64,000 bases of DNA from Pontibacter korlensis (GTDB taxonomy: Bacteria > Bacteroidota > Bacteroidia > Cytophagales > Hymenobacteraceae). The stretch spans positions 4,767,001-4,831,000 of the forward strand of contig NZ_CP009621.1 of assembly GCF_000973725.1 (NCBI RefSeq), read 5' to 3'. The notes beneath the pieces are model-generated. The model was not told the origin of the DNA. It made no database searches and saw only the letters and a list, made by a program, of their open reading frames with translations. Within the stretch, counting starts at the first letter, position 1; the number at the start of each line of letters is the position of its first letter. The position numbers and the translations under genes were made by a program. Shown piece by piece: positions 34,773 to 44,350 of the stretch.

Positions 34773-37085
34773 CTATTCCTTTAGGGATTCCATAGCCATG
34801 CCATGGATCTTTAACGTGATGTACTTATCAATGCTATTTAGATTGTAGCCCTCTTTTCGAGCCTTGCTGATAAATTCGCTGTTTATGCCATGGATCTTAG
34901 CTTCAACTGTCTTATCCATAGTCAGATTATCAAAGCCCGCCTTTTTCAGGTCCTGCACATAAGCTGCATCCACTCCATGAATTTGAGCACTCATTAAATC
35001 TTCAAAATTCAGATTTTTATACCCCAAGGCATTGATTTCCTTAATCGAAGCAGGGCTAATGCCATGGATCTTCGCTTTAAGGTAATCATCCAGGCTTAGC
35101 TTATTCAGTCCTGCAGCACGAAGCTCGTTGATATAGGCGGCATTCACGTCATGGATCTTTAGCTCTATCATCTTGTCAAGGCTGATTTCTCCGAAACCCA
35201 GCGCCTGTAACTCTTTTATAGCGGCTGGCGTCATGCCATGGATTTTCGCTTCAATAATTTTATCCATGCTTAAATTCTTGTATCCAGCTTTTTGAAGGCT
35301 TTCTACATAAGCACTGTTTACGCCATGAATCTTAGCTTCCATTATCTTCTTCAGGCTTAGGTCTTTGAACCCTAGGCGCTGTATTTCCTGCACGTACTGC
35401 TGGTCAACGCCATGGATTCTAGCTTCTATCACTTCCCGTATAGAAGGTTTTTTGTTGCTGTACTTCTGGAACAGGGACACGTAGCTCTGGAAATCCTGCA
35501 TCTTTATACCATGCACAGCTAGTTCCAGTAGCCTCTCGCCGTCTATATCGTTGTAGTTCTTTTTCAGGAAGGCTACATAGTCTTTGTTAACATCACCGAA
35601 GAACAAATGGAACATCAGGTTCAGACTTTTGCTGCTGATGTTGTTGTCAGCCAGGTATTCCCTAAAAGAAGCATCCTCTGTAAAAGTATACTTGCCCTGG
35701 CTTACCTCTGCCTCTAAGTTACCGTTTAGCTGCAGTGAGCCTGCTGCCTTTGTCATCACAAAAGTGTCGCTTCCCTTTTTCTGAAAGGCACCTTTATCAA
35801 AACATCTCGACATGTTCCAGTTAGAGGTGCCCTGGCTACCTTTAAAATCAATGCAGTGATCGCCATCTACCTGCCTACTGTACCAGTAACCCTTCGACAT
35901 GTCGGTTTGAGGGCCAGTCATGTTCAGGGAATTTCGCTTTACTTTTTCCTTCTCTGGCTTTATCTTTTCCTTAGCCACTGATTTCAGGTTTTCCTTTTGC
36001 TTCTCTTTCTGCTCATCAAGGCTGGCAACGGCCTCTTGCGTGCTGTGCGTACTTGCCTTCTCCTGTGAATTATTCACAATAAGATGGGTATTTTGCCGCC
36101 CTTTGCTAACAGCAGGCTCATTGATAAACAAGAGAGTTCCGAAGAACAATGGGGCCAGGAAGCTATACTTCCAATAGCCATGCAGCGTGGATCTTTTAGC
36201 GTTCATCATAAGGATTCTCTGTTTTAGTAGCGATTGGTTGTAATTAGTCGTGATACTCAGCGGCTTGTTTGGAACGGCAATCTGTACCAGGCCCAGCTGG
36301 TATTGCTCTTTGCTTACCTCTTCCTCCTCTAAAAGCGTGTTGTCGGTCTGGTACTCGTTATTCTTCTCTATCTCCTTTTTGAACTGCCAGATAAACGGGT
36401 TAAACCAGAGGATAATAACAGCCAGTTCTGCAAGCAGAAGATCCAGGCTGTGCTTCATGCGGGCGTGGATTTTCTCATGAGCAATTATCTGCTCATAGGT
36501 TTCATAGTCATACTCATTGGGGTAAAGAAAAATGTGGTTGAAGAAAGAGCAAGGCGCCTGCTTTTCAGTTGTATTCACGATAACATACTCTCCGTCTTTG
36601 ATTTTATCTGTAGCTGTGGCTGCATTGTATAGCACACTTCCAACCTGAAAAAGCAGGTTAAGGCTAAAGATGATAACACCAAACAGATAAAGAATTTTAA
36701 GCCAGTCTATCCAGCCGAGCTGATTTGAGCTAGCCCCGGCTTCGTTTACCTGGCTGCTCTCCTCCACCTGGTGGGCAGTAGTGGGAGGCGTAGTGGGTGC
36801 TACATCCAACCTCTCCACAGCGATACTTTGTTGCGGTGTTGCGGTTAGCTTATCACTTGCTGTCTCGCTATTCGCTGTATCATCTTTCTGAAACACCGCA
36901 GCCAAATACCCCTGGTGACTCACCAAATGAGGCAACGAAACAAAAGGCATGACAAATGCCAAAAAGATACAAGCAATGAAGTAGATCCGGTTAGCGGCAA
37001 AAAAGCTTTCCTGCTGTAATACAGTTTTGTAAAACAGGTATGCAATGCCGATAATAAAAGACGCTTTAAGGAGATAGACTATCAT
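34773..37085 (-). CDS. M56 (BlaR1-type) sensor metalloprotease with C-terminal repeats
   Basis: 770 residues. Four N-terminal helices and the zinc motif HEKIH (residues about 208-212, IIAHEKIHARMKHSLDLL) form a BlaR1-like protease. A further helix follows near residue 310. After a Lys/Glu-rich linker and a beta domain (GYWYSRQVDGDHCIDFKGSQGT), the last 260 residues hold nine repeats of 26-29 residues centred on (A/L)KIHG(V/I/M). It should cleave the adjacent BlaI repressor on signal binding. No penicillin-binding sensor domain is visible; the repeats take that position. Confidence 0.88.
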   Translation of the reverse strand: MIVYLLKASFIIGIAYLFYKTVLQQESFFAANRIYFIACIFLAFVMPFVSLPHLVSHQGYLAAVFQKDDTANSETASDKLTATPQQSIAVERLDVAPTTPPTTAHQVEESSQVNEAGASSNQLGWIDWLKILYLFGVIIFSLNLLFQVGSVLYNAATATDKIKDGEYVIVNTTEKQAPCSFFNHIFLYPNEYDYETYEQIIAHEKIHARMKHSLDLLLAELAVIILWFNPFIWQFKKEIEKNNEYQTDNTLLEEEEVSKEQYQLGLVQIAVPNKPLSITTNYNQSLLKQRILMMNAKRSTLHGYWKYSFLAPLFFGTLLFINEPAVSKGRQNTHLIVNNSQEKASTHSTQEAVASLDEQKEKQKENLKSVAKEKIKPEKEKVKRNSLNMTGPQTDMSKGYWYSRQVDGDHCIDFKGSQGTSNWNMSRCFDKGAFQKKGSDTFVMTKAAGSLQLNGNLEAEVSQGKYTFTEDASFREYLADNNISSKSLNLMFHLFFGDVNKDYVAFLKKNYNDIDGERLLELAVHGIKMQDFQSYVSLFQKYSNKKPSIREVIEARIHGVDQQYVQEIQRLGFKDLSLKKIMEAKIHGVNSAYVESLQKAGYKNLSMDKIIEAKIHGMTPAAIKELQALGFGEISLDKMIELKIHDVNAAYINELRAAGLNKLSLDDYLKAKIHGISPASIKEINALGYKNLNFEDLMSAQIHGVDAAYVQDLKKAGFDNLTMDKTVEAKIHGINSEFISKARKEGYNLNSIDKYITLKIHGMAMESLKE

Positions 37086-37089
37086 AGCT

Positions 37090-37461
37090 TTAGGAGTTAG
37101 CTGGTCTTTGAGATTTTATGAGGCGCACAAGGTCATCCAGCTCTTCGTCTGATAAATTTTCCTCTTTAGCAAAGTGAGTCAGCATCTTGGTGAAGGAGTT
37201 TCCGAAGTATTTGCGTTTGATCGTTGCTACATCCTGCTTTCTATACTCAGCAAGTGTAACCAAAGGTGAGTAGCGGTAGGTGTTACCCAACTTTTCAGCC
37301 TGTAAAAACCCTTTTTCTACCAGGATCTTTACCATGGTAGCAACTGAGTTGTAGTGGGGCTTTGGCTCAGGCAGTCCCTCAATAATATCCTTGATGAAAG
37401 CCTCTTCAAGCTGCCAGACCACCTGCATGATTTGTTCTTCTCGTTTCGCTAATTTCTGCAT
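37090..37461 (-). CDS. BlaI/MecI/CopY family repressor
   Basis: 123 residues. Winged helix MQKLAKREEQIMQVVWQLEEAFIKDIIEGLPEPKPHYNSVATMVKILVEKGFLQAEKLG, followed by the C-terminal dimerisation helix region NSFTKMLTHFAKEENLSDEELDDLVRLI. Encoded 4 bp upstream of the BlaR1-like protease, as usual for this two-gene switch. Binds the three operators just upstream and is probably autoregulatory. Confidence 0.93.
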   Translation of the reverse strand: MQKLAKREEQIMQVVWQLEEAFIKDIIEGLPEPKPHYNSVATMVKILVEKGFLQAEKLGNTYRYSPLVTLAEYRKQDVATIKRKYFGNSFTKMLTHFAKEENLSDEELDDLVRLIKSQRPANS

Positions 37462-37484
37462 GACCGTAATTGTTTCTACAATAC

Positions 37485-37540
37485 TACTAATTCATTAGTA
37501 TCAATCCTAATAGATTAGTACGACTCTTAATCAATTAGGA
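37485..37540. promoter_or_regulatory. three tandem BlaI operators, 20-bp phased
   Basis: Three 16-bp inverted repeats start at 37485, 37505 and 37525: TACTAATTCATTAGTA, TCCTAATAGATTAGTA and TCTTAATCAATTAGGA. The shared core is CTAAT-N-ATTAG or a one-base variant. Spacing is exactly two helical turns, so dimers would align on one DNA face. The sites lie 24-79 bp before the blaI start. Confidence 0.85.
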
Positions 37541-37812
37541 TATAACAAAACCTACTTTTAAATAAAATATTTTATCAGATATACTACCAGAGCCTGGTTT
37601 TATTCTTTGGACTTAGAAATATGCTATAAATATTTTTGCAGGTAGAGCCAGTTGGGCGAGTATAGTCCTTTCTTCTCACCATATCTGTTGGTATGCGGAG
37701 GGGCTGTTGTATAGCTATGGGAGATGTTAGTATCTAAAAACAATTGCTCGATGCCTATCCTAAATCAACTCCACACACAACTGCGTACAGAATAGCTTTA
37801 GCAACGAGCGCA

Positions 37813-39249
37813 ATGAAGAAGAAAAAGAAAAAAGCATCGACCAAGCTTAGCTCTCAGGATCTACTGGCCCTGGGCTTTCCTTCGGGCAAGCCGCTTGGCA
37901 CAGCGCTTAACATTATACATACACACTATACAGAGCTGGGCAAAAACCACCAGATAGAGCTGCTCCAGGATGTTTTAGCTGCGCCTGACCAATACCACAT
38001 GCATGCTACACTGGCTCCCCTGGCGCAGGCTATACTTGCTCAGCAGGAGGCTGAACCCATTGCGCTGAAGCCTGACAAGCAGCAGTATGCCATTTATGGA
38101 GCAGAAGGCATAGAAGAAGGAGCCTTGAACCAGATGGATATAGCCATGCGCCTACCTATAACTGACAGTGGCGCCCTGATGCCAGATGCGCACCAAGGAT
38201 ATGGCTTACCTGTTGGAGGAGTATTGGCTACACACCATGCAGTTATACCCTATGGCGTAGGTGTTGATATTGGCTGCCGCATGAGCATGAGTATCTTTGA
38301 TATTCATACCGGCTACCTAGACAAGAACCGGGAGAAGATCATCAAGATGCTGAAGGATAACACCCGCTTCGGCAACACTGCCTTCAAGCGTCCAATGGAT
38401 CATGAGATAATGGAGAGGCCTGAGTTCTCCGAGATTCCTATTGTGCGTGAATTGAAAGACAGGGCTTTTCAGCAGCTGGGCACCTCCGGTGGTGGTAACC
38501 ACTTCGTGGAGTTTGGCACGGTAGAGATACATGATGCTAATAATGATTTTGACCTGCCATCAGGCAAATACGTGGCTATTCTCTCCCACTCCGGCTCCCG
38601 AAGGCTTGGCGCTAACATTGCCGGGTACTACACAAAAGTGGCCATGGATTACTGTCCGCTGCCCCAGGAGGCAAAACACCTGGCCTGGCTTGATTTAGAT
38701 ACAGAAGCTGGCCAGGAGTACTGGTTAGCCATGAACCTGGCGGGAGACTATGCCTCCGCCTGCCACCATCAGATACATGAGCGCCTGGCGGCAAGTTTAG
38801 GAGAAGCACCTATGGCCAGAATAGAGAACCACCACAACTTTGCCTGGAAGGAGAAAGATGCCTCTGGCAAAGAAGTGATCGTGCACAGGAAAGGTGCTAC
38901 CCCGGCGGGAAAAGGCGTGATGGGTATCATACCGGGCACTATGGCTACTCCAGGTTTTATAGTGCGTGGCAAAGGAGAGGCTGCTGCCATCAATTCAGCT
39001 TCTCATGGAGCGGGTCGGGTGATGTCCAGAACACAGGCTTTTAAAACACTATCGGAAGCGCAAATGCGAAAGAACCTGCAAAAAGCTGGCGTGGACTTAG
39101 TAGGTGCAGCTCTGGACGAAGCACCGATGGCTTATAAAGACATACACCAGGTAATGGCATACCAACGAGACCTGGTAGAAGTAGTAGGCACTTTTTACCC
39201 CAAAATAGTGCGGATGAACGAGGATAAAAAGTATGTGGAGGTAGATTAA
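37813..39249 (+). CDS. rtcB: RtcB family RNA ligase
   Basis: The ATG at 37813 (MKKKKKKASTKLSS) gives 478 residues. The in-frame start 69 bp upstream encodes no family sequence. Mn-binding motif GVGVDIGCRMSMS, LGTSGGGNHFVEFG, HSGSRRLG, and the guanylylated histidine region SASHGAGRVMSR are present. RtcB joins 2',3'-cyclic phosphate or 3'-phosphate RNA ends to 5'-OH with GTP. No archease or RtcR gene is adjacent, so repair of tRNA or rRNA breaks is inferred from the family. Confidence 0.93.
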   Translation: MKKKKKKASTKLSSQDLLALGFPSGKPLGTALNIIHTHYTELGKNHQIELLQDVLAAPDQYHMHATLAPLAQAILAQQEAEPIALKPDKQQYAIYGAEGIEEGALNQMDIAMRLPITDSGALMPDAHQGYGLPVGGVLATHHAVIPYGVGVDIGCRMSMSIFDIHTGYLDKNREKIIKMLKDNTRFGNTAFKRPMDHEIMERPEFSEIPIVRELKDRAFQQLGTSGGGNHFVEFGTVEIHDANNDFDLPSGKYVAILSHSGSRRLGANIAGYYTKVAMDYCPLPQEAKHLAWLDLDTEAGQEYWLAMNLAGDYASACHHQIHERLAASLGEAPMARIENHHNFAWKEKDASGKEVIVHRKGATPAGKGVMGIIPGTMATPGFIVRGKGEAAAINSASHGAGRVMSRTQAFKTLSEAQMRKNLQKAGVDLVGAALDEAPMAYKDIHQVMAYQRDLVEVVGTFYPKIVRMNEDKKYVEVD

Positions 39250-39308
39250 ATTAATATATCCTAGCTAGTCCAGAACTTCAAACGAGAGGCGCCTTATACT
39301 CTTTTCTG

Positions 39309-39344
39309 CAGAAGGCCGTGTAATATCTGTTACATGGCCTTCTG
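39309..39344 (+). terminator. intrinsic terminator after rtcB
   Basis: 15-bp stem CAGAAGGCCGTGTAA / TTACATGGCCTTCTG with one G-T pair and a 6-base loop, 60 bp after the rtcB stop. Confidence 0.75.
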
Positions 39345-39900
39345 CTTATTCTATAGCTTTCTTACTTCATTCAATAAGTAAAGCAGACTCATTTCCCTCC
39401 AGAGGCACTACATCCTTTGTTATTTCTACCTTATCCATAAAAATCTGGTGTTTGTATAATATCCGGAAAAGATAACACGATCCCCTTTCTCATCAAGAAA
39501 GAAACCATAATTTTGCGGCCGGTTTCGAAAAGGAGGTTTGTATATCTCCTATCAAAGCTATCAGCACCTGATTACCTACATATAGAACCATGAAAAAAAG
39601 AACAGTAGCCCAGCAGGGGCTAACACTTTACTGCCTGTTAACTTCTTACCAGGGCAGTGCTTCCGAAAAACGCTCCCTCTCTGCTCATCAGAGCGCAGCT
39701 ACACCCAAGCTAATACCCTGATTCTCTGCTGTGTGTTTTCACTTGCCACTAAGGCGCAGGCTTGTCTTTATAATTATATAATAAATAGGCAAAATTTTAT
39801 AAAATCCAGGTAACAGACGCAAACTACCTTTGCGACATGTTCATCAGGACATACCGCTACTAATGCTACAACATCACCATCACTACAAAATAAAACTACC
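39345..39900. other. gene-poor spacer with possible decayed coding sequence
   Basis: No intact gene. On the minus strand, 39590-39376 shows protein-like text in successive frames (YVGNQVLIALIGDIQ, then NYGFFLDEKGDRVIFSGYY, then MDKVEITKDVVPLEGNESALLIE with a stop), as expected from a frameshifted relic. A 43-codon plus-strand frame at 39590-39721 starts ATG but has no recognisable features. The last 100 bp should hold the promoter of the next receptor gene. Confidence 0.3.
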
Positions 39901-42234
39901 ATGAAAAGATTGATCACATCACTTGTTCTTTTGCTTTGCATGCTGGCCACTGCAGCACAGGCTCAGGAGAAAGTAACGCTTAGCGGGTATGTGAAAGACC
40001 AGGCCTCAGGCGAGGGGCTAATCGGTGCCTCGGTAAGCGTACAGGAACTACCCGGTGTCGGTGTAGGCACCAACGAGTATGGATTCTACTCCCTCACGCT
40101 GCCAAAAGGTAATTACACGCTACTCTTTAACTACTTGGGCTATGTTACGGCAAGCAAAACCGTTCAGCTCGCTGCCAGCCAGAAGCTGGACGTAGAGTTG
40201 GGGCAGAACAGCACCACCTTGAAGGAAGTGGAAATTACTACCCGCAAGGAAGACAACAATGTACGCTCCATGGAAATGAGTACCCTGAAGATGCAGGTAG
40301 CAGAAATTAAAAACATGCCGGCACTGCTAGGTGAAGTAGACATAGTGAAGGCAGTGCAGATGATGCCTGGGGTGCAGACAGCTGGTGAAGGAACTTCTGG
40401 CTTTTATGTGCGTGGTGGCGGTGTGGATCAGAACCTGATCCTACTGGATGAGGCACCGGTCTACAACGCCTCTCACCTGATGGGCTTCTTTTCTGTTTTC
40501 AATGCTGACGCCATCAAAGATGTGCAGTTGTACAAAGGCGGCATTCCGGCGCAACATGGTGGCAGGCTTTCCTCACTGCTTGACATCCGCATGAAAGAAG
40601 GAAACAATAAGAAGCTGGGTGTGTCTGGCGGCATTGGCACCATCTCCAGCCGTTTAACGGTAGAGGCTCCCATCGTTAAGGACAAAAGCTCCTTTATACT
40701 TTCTGGCCGCCGTACCTATGCCGATATCTTCTTTGGCTTGAGCGGTGATGAAAACATCAAAAACAACCAGCTATACTTCTACGACCTGAACGCCAAGCTA
40801 AACTATACTTTGGATGATAAGAACCGGCTGTTTGTATCCGGTTACTTTGGCCGTGATGTGGCCGGAAGCAAAAGCTTTATGATGAACTGGGGTAATGCCA
40901 CGGCAACAGTACGCTGGAACCACCTCTTCTCAGACAGGCTCTTCTCCAACACTACTTTTATCTTTTCTGATTTCGACTATGCCCTTGGTTCCAAGGAGGA
41001 GGAGTCGGAGTTTACCTGGAAATCCCACATAAAAGACTACGGAATTAAAAACGACTATACTTATTTCCTTAACCCGAAGAACCAGCTTCGTTTTGGTTTG
41101 CACGTAACTTACCACAACTTTATGCCGGCGGAGGTAAAACCAGGCAAGTTTTCTTATGTAAATAACCTGAAGCTAAACTCCACCACTGCCCTGGAGGCAG
41201 CAGTGTACCTGAGCAACGAGCACCAGATTACGGATAAGCTGACCCTGGATTATGGCTTACGCCTCTCCAGCTTTACTAACATGGGTCCGGGTAAGGTTTA
41301 CAAGTATGACGAAAGCTTTGAGACTCCTATCGACACGGTGGAGTATGATCGCTTCGAGAAGATCAAGAGTTACGGAGGCTTAGAGCCACGCATTGCTGCC
41401 AAGTATGAGCTGAACGAGGTAAGCTCCATTAAAGCCTCCTATAACCGCACGTTGCAGTACGTGCACCTGGTGTCAAACTCCACCTCAGCCATGCCTTTTG
41501 ATGTGTGGGTACCGAGCAGCACCTATATAAAACCACAGGTAGCAGACCAGGTAGCGGCAGGCTACTTCCGCAACTTCCACGGCAACATGTTTGAGGCCTC
41601 TGTGGAGGTGTACTATAAGTGGATGGACAACCAGATCGACTACAAAGACTACGCTGAGATTTTTCTGAACGAGCGCCTTGAGACAGAACTGTTGCGTGGC
41701 ACTGGCGAAGCTTACGGGGCAGAGTTTTACGTGCGCAAGCAGAAAGGCTTGTTAACCGGCTGGCTCAGCTATACTTTGTCTAAAACGGAGCGTACTGTGC
41801 CGGGCATTAACGATGGCAACGCTTACCCGCTACGCTATGACCGACGCCACTCTGGAAACCTGGTACTAGCCTACCAGTTTAGCCCAAGTATAAACTTTGG
41901 CGCTAACTGGACCTACGCTACCGGCGGTGCCATCACCATGCCGGTTGGGCGCTACGAGTACAACGGCAAAACCTATCCTGTTTACTCTGAGCGCAACGGA
42001 TACCGCCTGCCGGATTATCACCGCATGGACCTGTCGGCCACCTATGAGAAGCCACGAAACGAATTTAAGAAGTACACCAGCTCCTGGACCTTGAGCATCT
42101 ACAATGCCTACGCCCGCAAAAATGCCTTCTCAATTTTCTTTAGAGAGAACGAGGATGACAGAACGAGAACAGAAGCTGTGAAAACATACTTGTTCGGCCT
42201 GGTGCCTTCTCTTACCTATAACTTTAACTTCTAA
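39901..42234 (+). CDS. TonB-dependent receptor (carboxypeptidase-regulatory type)
   Basis: 777 residues. Signal peptide (KRLITSLVLLLCMLATAAQAQ), a carboxypeptidase-regulatory domain (SGYVKDQASGEGLIGASVSV), and a plug domain with VKAVQMMPGVQTAGEGTSGFYVRGGGVDQNLILLDEAPVYNASHLMGFF and GGRLSSLLDIRMKEG. The barrel ends in YNFNF. This subtype is regularly paired with a DUF4249 lipoprotein, encoded here 14 bp downstream. Likely imports an unknown substrate together with that lipoprotein. Confidence 0.92.
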   Translation: MKRLITSLVLLLCMLATAAQAQEKVTLSGYVKDQASGEGLIGASVSVQELPGVGVGTNEYGFYSLTLPKGNYTLLFNYLGYVTASKTVQLAASQKLDVELGQNSTTLKEVEITTRKEDNNVRSMEMSTLKMQVAEIKNMPALLGEVDIVKAVQMMPGVQTAGEGTSGFYVRGGGVDQNLILLDEAPVYNASHLMGFFSVFNADAIKDVQLYKGGIPAQHGGRLSSLLDIRMKEGNNKKLGVSGGIGTISSRLTVEAPIVKDKSSFILSGRRTYADIFFGLSGDENIKNNQLYFYDLNAKLNYTLDDKNRLFVSGYFGRDVAGSKSFMMNWGNATATVRWNHLFSDRLFSNTTFIFSDFDYALGSKEEESEFTWKSHIKDYGIKNDYTYFLNPKNQLRFGLHVTYHNFMPAEVKPGKFSYVNNLKLNSTTALEAAVYLSNEHQITDKLTLDYGLRLSSFTNMGPGKVYKYDESFETPIDTVEYDRFEKIKSYGGLEPRIAAKYELNEVSSIKASYNRTLQYVHLVSNSTSAMPFDVWVPSSTYIKPQVADQVAAGYFRNFHGNMFEASVEVYYKWMDNQIDYKDYAEIFLNERLETELLRGTGEAYGAEFYVRKQKGLLTGWLSYTLSKTERTVPGINDGNAYPLRYDRRHSGNLVLAYQFSPSINFGANWTYATGGAITMPVGRYEYNGKTYPVYSERNGYRLPDYHRMDLSATYEKPRNEFKKYTSSWTLSIYNAYARKNAFSIFFRENEDDRTRTEAVKTYLFGLVPSLTYNFNF

Positions 42235-42248
42235 TGCACCTACAAACT

Positions 42249-43049
42249 ATGAAAAAGATATTCTTATACCTGATAGCAATGGTAACGCTAGCCCTGAACA
42301 GCTGCGAAGAAGTGATAGATTATGAACTGGATACCGCCGAAACCAAGCTGGTGGTGGAAGGATTGATCACAGATCAGCCTGGTCCTTACAATGTGCGCCT
42401 TTCCAGCACAATAGGATACCTGGACCAGGGACTGACTCCTGGTATAAACGGAGCGCTGGTCATTGTATCAGACAACCACGGCACGGCCGATACCCTAAGA
42501 CAGATTAGCGATGGCCTTTACCAAACCACTAAACTAAAGGGCACTCCTGGCTATACTTACTATTTCAAAGCAGTTGTAAATGGGCAGGAATATACTGCAC
42601 AAAGCTACATGCCAGCCGTTTCTCCTATCGACTCCATTACCTTCGAGTACCAGACAGCTATGGATGAAGACGATGAAGGATATCACCCTTTCATCCATTT
42701 CCAGGACCCACTGGGCAAAGGCGACAATTACCGCTGGAATGTATATGTAAATGGCGTTCTAGTGCCAGACGAGTTAGCTGTGCTGAATGATGATATTTAC
42801 GATGGCAACTATGGTCATGCTGACATGGGCTTTGCACTGAAGCAGGGAGACCAGATAAAAGTAGAGCTATATGCCATAAATAAGCCTGCTTATAAGTTCT
42901 GGATTGCACTGGTTAACCAGCAAAACTCCTCCGGCGGCCCATTTGAATCTACGCCAGCCAATGCTCCCACCAACATCAGCAACGGCGCCATCGGTTTCTT
43001 CGGGGCCTCTGCTGTTTCGGTGATAGAAGGTACAGTACCAGTAGAGTAA
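42249..43049 (+). CDS. DUF4249 domain lipoprotein
   Basis: The ATG at 42249 (MKKIFLYLIAMVTLALNSCEEVI) gives 266 residues. The lipobox LALNSC puts a lipidated Cys near residue 19. The DUF4249 core shows LVVEGLITDQPGPYNVRLSSTI, VSDNHGTADTL, GTPGYTYYFKAVVNGQEYTAQSYMP and the C-terminal FFGASAV. It probably caps the receptor encoded just upstream on the cell surface, in a SusD-like manner but with an unrelated fold. Confidence 0.92.
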   Translation: MKKIFLYLIAMVTLALNSCEEVIDYELDTAETKLVVEGLITDQPGPYNVRLSSTIGYLDQGLTPGINGALVIVSDNHGTADTLRQISDGLYQTTKLKGTPGYTYYFKAVVNGQEYTAQSYMPAVSPIDSITFEYQTAMDEDDEGYHPFIHFQDPLGKGDNYRWNVYVNGVLVPDELAVLNDDIYDGNYGHADMGFALKQGDQIKVELYAINKPAYKFWIALVNQQNSSGGPFESTPANAPTNISNGAIGFFGASAVSVIEGTVPVE

Positions 43050-43086
43050 CCCTCCGATTTCCCCCGCACAGGCTGTTCTTTAAAAT

Positions 43087-43122
43087 CGAAAGCCACTTCA
43101 ATTTATAATGGAGCGGCTTTCG
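43087..43122. terminator. intrinsic terminator between convergent genes
   Basis: Arms CGAAAGCC (43087-43094) and GGCTTTCG (43115-43122) with additional partial pairing inside, followed by GTCTTTTG. Sits between the DUF4249 gene and the minus-strand lipoprotein gene. Confidence 0.65.
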
Positions 43123-43141
43123 GTCTTTTGTCCTGAGATGC

Positions 43142-43534
43142 TTATTCTTGAGCTGAGTAGTAACGCACCTCGTCAACCACATTCTGCCGTGTGCGACTAA
43201 AGATATTCACTTTGTATCGGCCTCCCTCGTGAGTAATAACCCAAGCGCCAAGAGGAGCACTTCTCAGCGCAGAAGCACAGGATTGCGGCGGCGGCTGTTG
43301 CCCGGGCGGCTTACCCGGAAACCAAACCTTACACTCGCCTGGAGGTGGCAAATGGCCTTTCGGCACACCAAGTGAGCTAAGCGGATAATCCCGGTCCCCT
43401 CCTTTTCGCTGCTCCTCCCCCCGCTCTGTACGAGGAAAGGGATAGCCACTACCCGGGTAACGGGAGGTAGAGCAGCCAGTGATGGTACCAGTCAACAACA
43501 ACACAGAGAAAACAGACACTGTACTTTTTATCAT
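43142..43534 (-). CDS. small lipoprotein of unknown function
   Basis: 130 residues. Lipobox LLLTGTITGC with the Cys near residue 21, then a Pro/Gly-rich, Arg-rich middle (SRYPGSGYPFPRTERGEE, GVPKGHLPPPGECKVWFPGKPPGQQPPP). The C-terminus is GGRYKVNIFSRTRQNVVDEVRYY. Similar short proteins with a GECRxWxPGxPPG signature are common in Bacteroidota and Proteobacteria envelopes. Function unknown. Not clearly in an operon. Confidence 0.75.
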   Translation of the reverse strand: MIKSTVSVFSVLLLTGTITGCSTSRYPGSGYPFPRTERGEEQRKGGDRDYPLSSLGVPKGHLPPPGECKVWFPGKPPGQQPPPQSCASALRSAPLGAWVITHEGGRYKVNIFSRTRQNVVDEVRYYSAQE

Positions 43535-43668
43535 AGCAAGGCAATTAGTGAGACATCGGCAGCAATCTACTAGCTAGCCGTCACAAAAATAGAACCAGCT
43601 TTACCATTTACCTTGTTTAGGTAAACTTCGCTATCAAAATTATAGATCACTCCTCTTCCAGTTATAGA

Positions 43669-44094
43669 TCATTTCTCTTTCAGCAGCCACTCCATTGCTT
43701 CTTGCATAGACAAAAATTCCCTTGTCTCACAAGGCAGAGGCACCGTAGAAGCTTTTTCATGAATTGTCTCAATCGCTTTCTGCTGGAACACATCTTGGGC
43801 TAAAAGATTGGCTACTCGCACCAGTTTCCTGTGCTGCAGCAGTTCGGCACTGTGGGTGGCAATCCACACCTGGTCGCTGAGTGAAGGGGCATGCATTTTG
43901 ACATAGTCTGCCAGCATACACTCTACATCATTGGCTAATATAAACTCGCAGGCAAAGAATATATTCTCCCGTAGCTGCTCACTCAGGATTGAGCCGCGCC
44001 ATTCGTTCCACAGGAGTTTCTGCTGCTTAGCAAAGCTCATGGTCAGGAATTTATTTTGCTTGATTTCCTTGAATTTTAAGTTATGGTCTGACAC
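43669..44094 (-). CDS. STAS/SpoIIAA-like hypothetical protein
   Basis: 141 residues, no signal or membrane segment. Pattern: KQQKLLWNEWRGSILSEQLRENIFFACEFILANDVECMLADYVKMHAPSLSDQVWIATHSAELLQHRKLVRVANLLAQDVFQQKAIETIHE-type text. This resembles a family of Bacteroidota cytosolic proteins related to SpoIIAA/STAS-like folds, with the strand-helix alternation and a final MQEAMEWLL helix. Assignment rests on pattern only. Isolated gene; no partner suggests itself. Confidence 0.6.
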   Translation of the reverse strand: MSDHNLKFKEIKQNKFLTMSFAKQQKLLWNEWRGSILSEQLRENIFFACEFILANDVECMLADYVKMHAPSLSDQVWIATHSAELLQHRKLVRVANLLAQDVFQQKAIETIHEKASTVPLPCETREFLSMQEAMEWLLKEK

Positions 44095-44350
44095 TATATG
44101 TTCTTGTTGTAAAGCCGATCATAATCACCCAACTTACTTGCACGCCCTCTACTAAATAAAGTAATATTCGGAACAATCATTAAAAAATAACATAGCCAAA
44201 GCATACCCGATAAAATTATTTCGGCTGCTGAAGGCTCTACACACAGGTGTTTAAACTTTTAAAGGAAATAAAGGCACCCATCCTCAACAGAGATCGAACA
44301 CCAAAGAAGGAACAACGTTAAACTCTTTGTATAAAAAACTTTATAAAGTT

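Noticed and set aside
34773..35560. DNA-level tandem repeat or CRISPR signal
   Set aside because: Explained by protein repeats in the BlaR1-like C-terminus; nucleotide copies differ.
37485..37540. CRISPR-like tandem repeats
   Set aside because: Repeats are only 16 bp, palindromic and separated by 4 bp, in the blaI promoter; operator array fits better.
37744..37812. Extended N-terminus of RtcB
   Set aside because: The 23 extra residues do not match the family; the ATG at 37813 precedes a Lys-rich but normal start.
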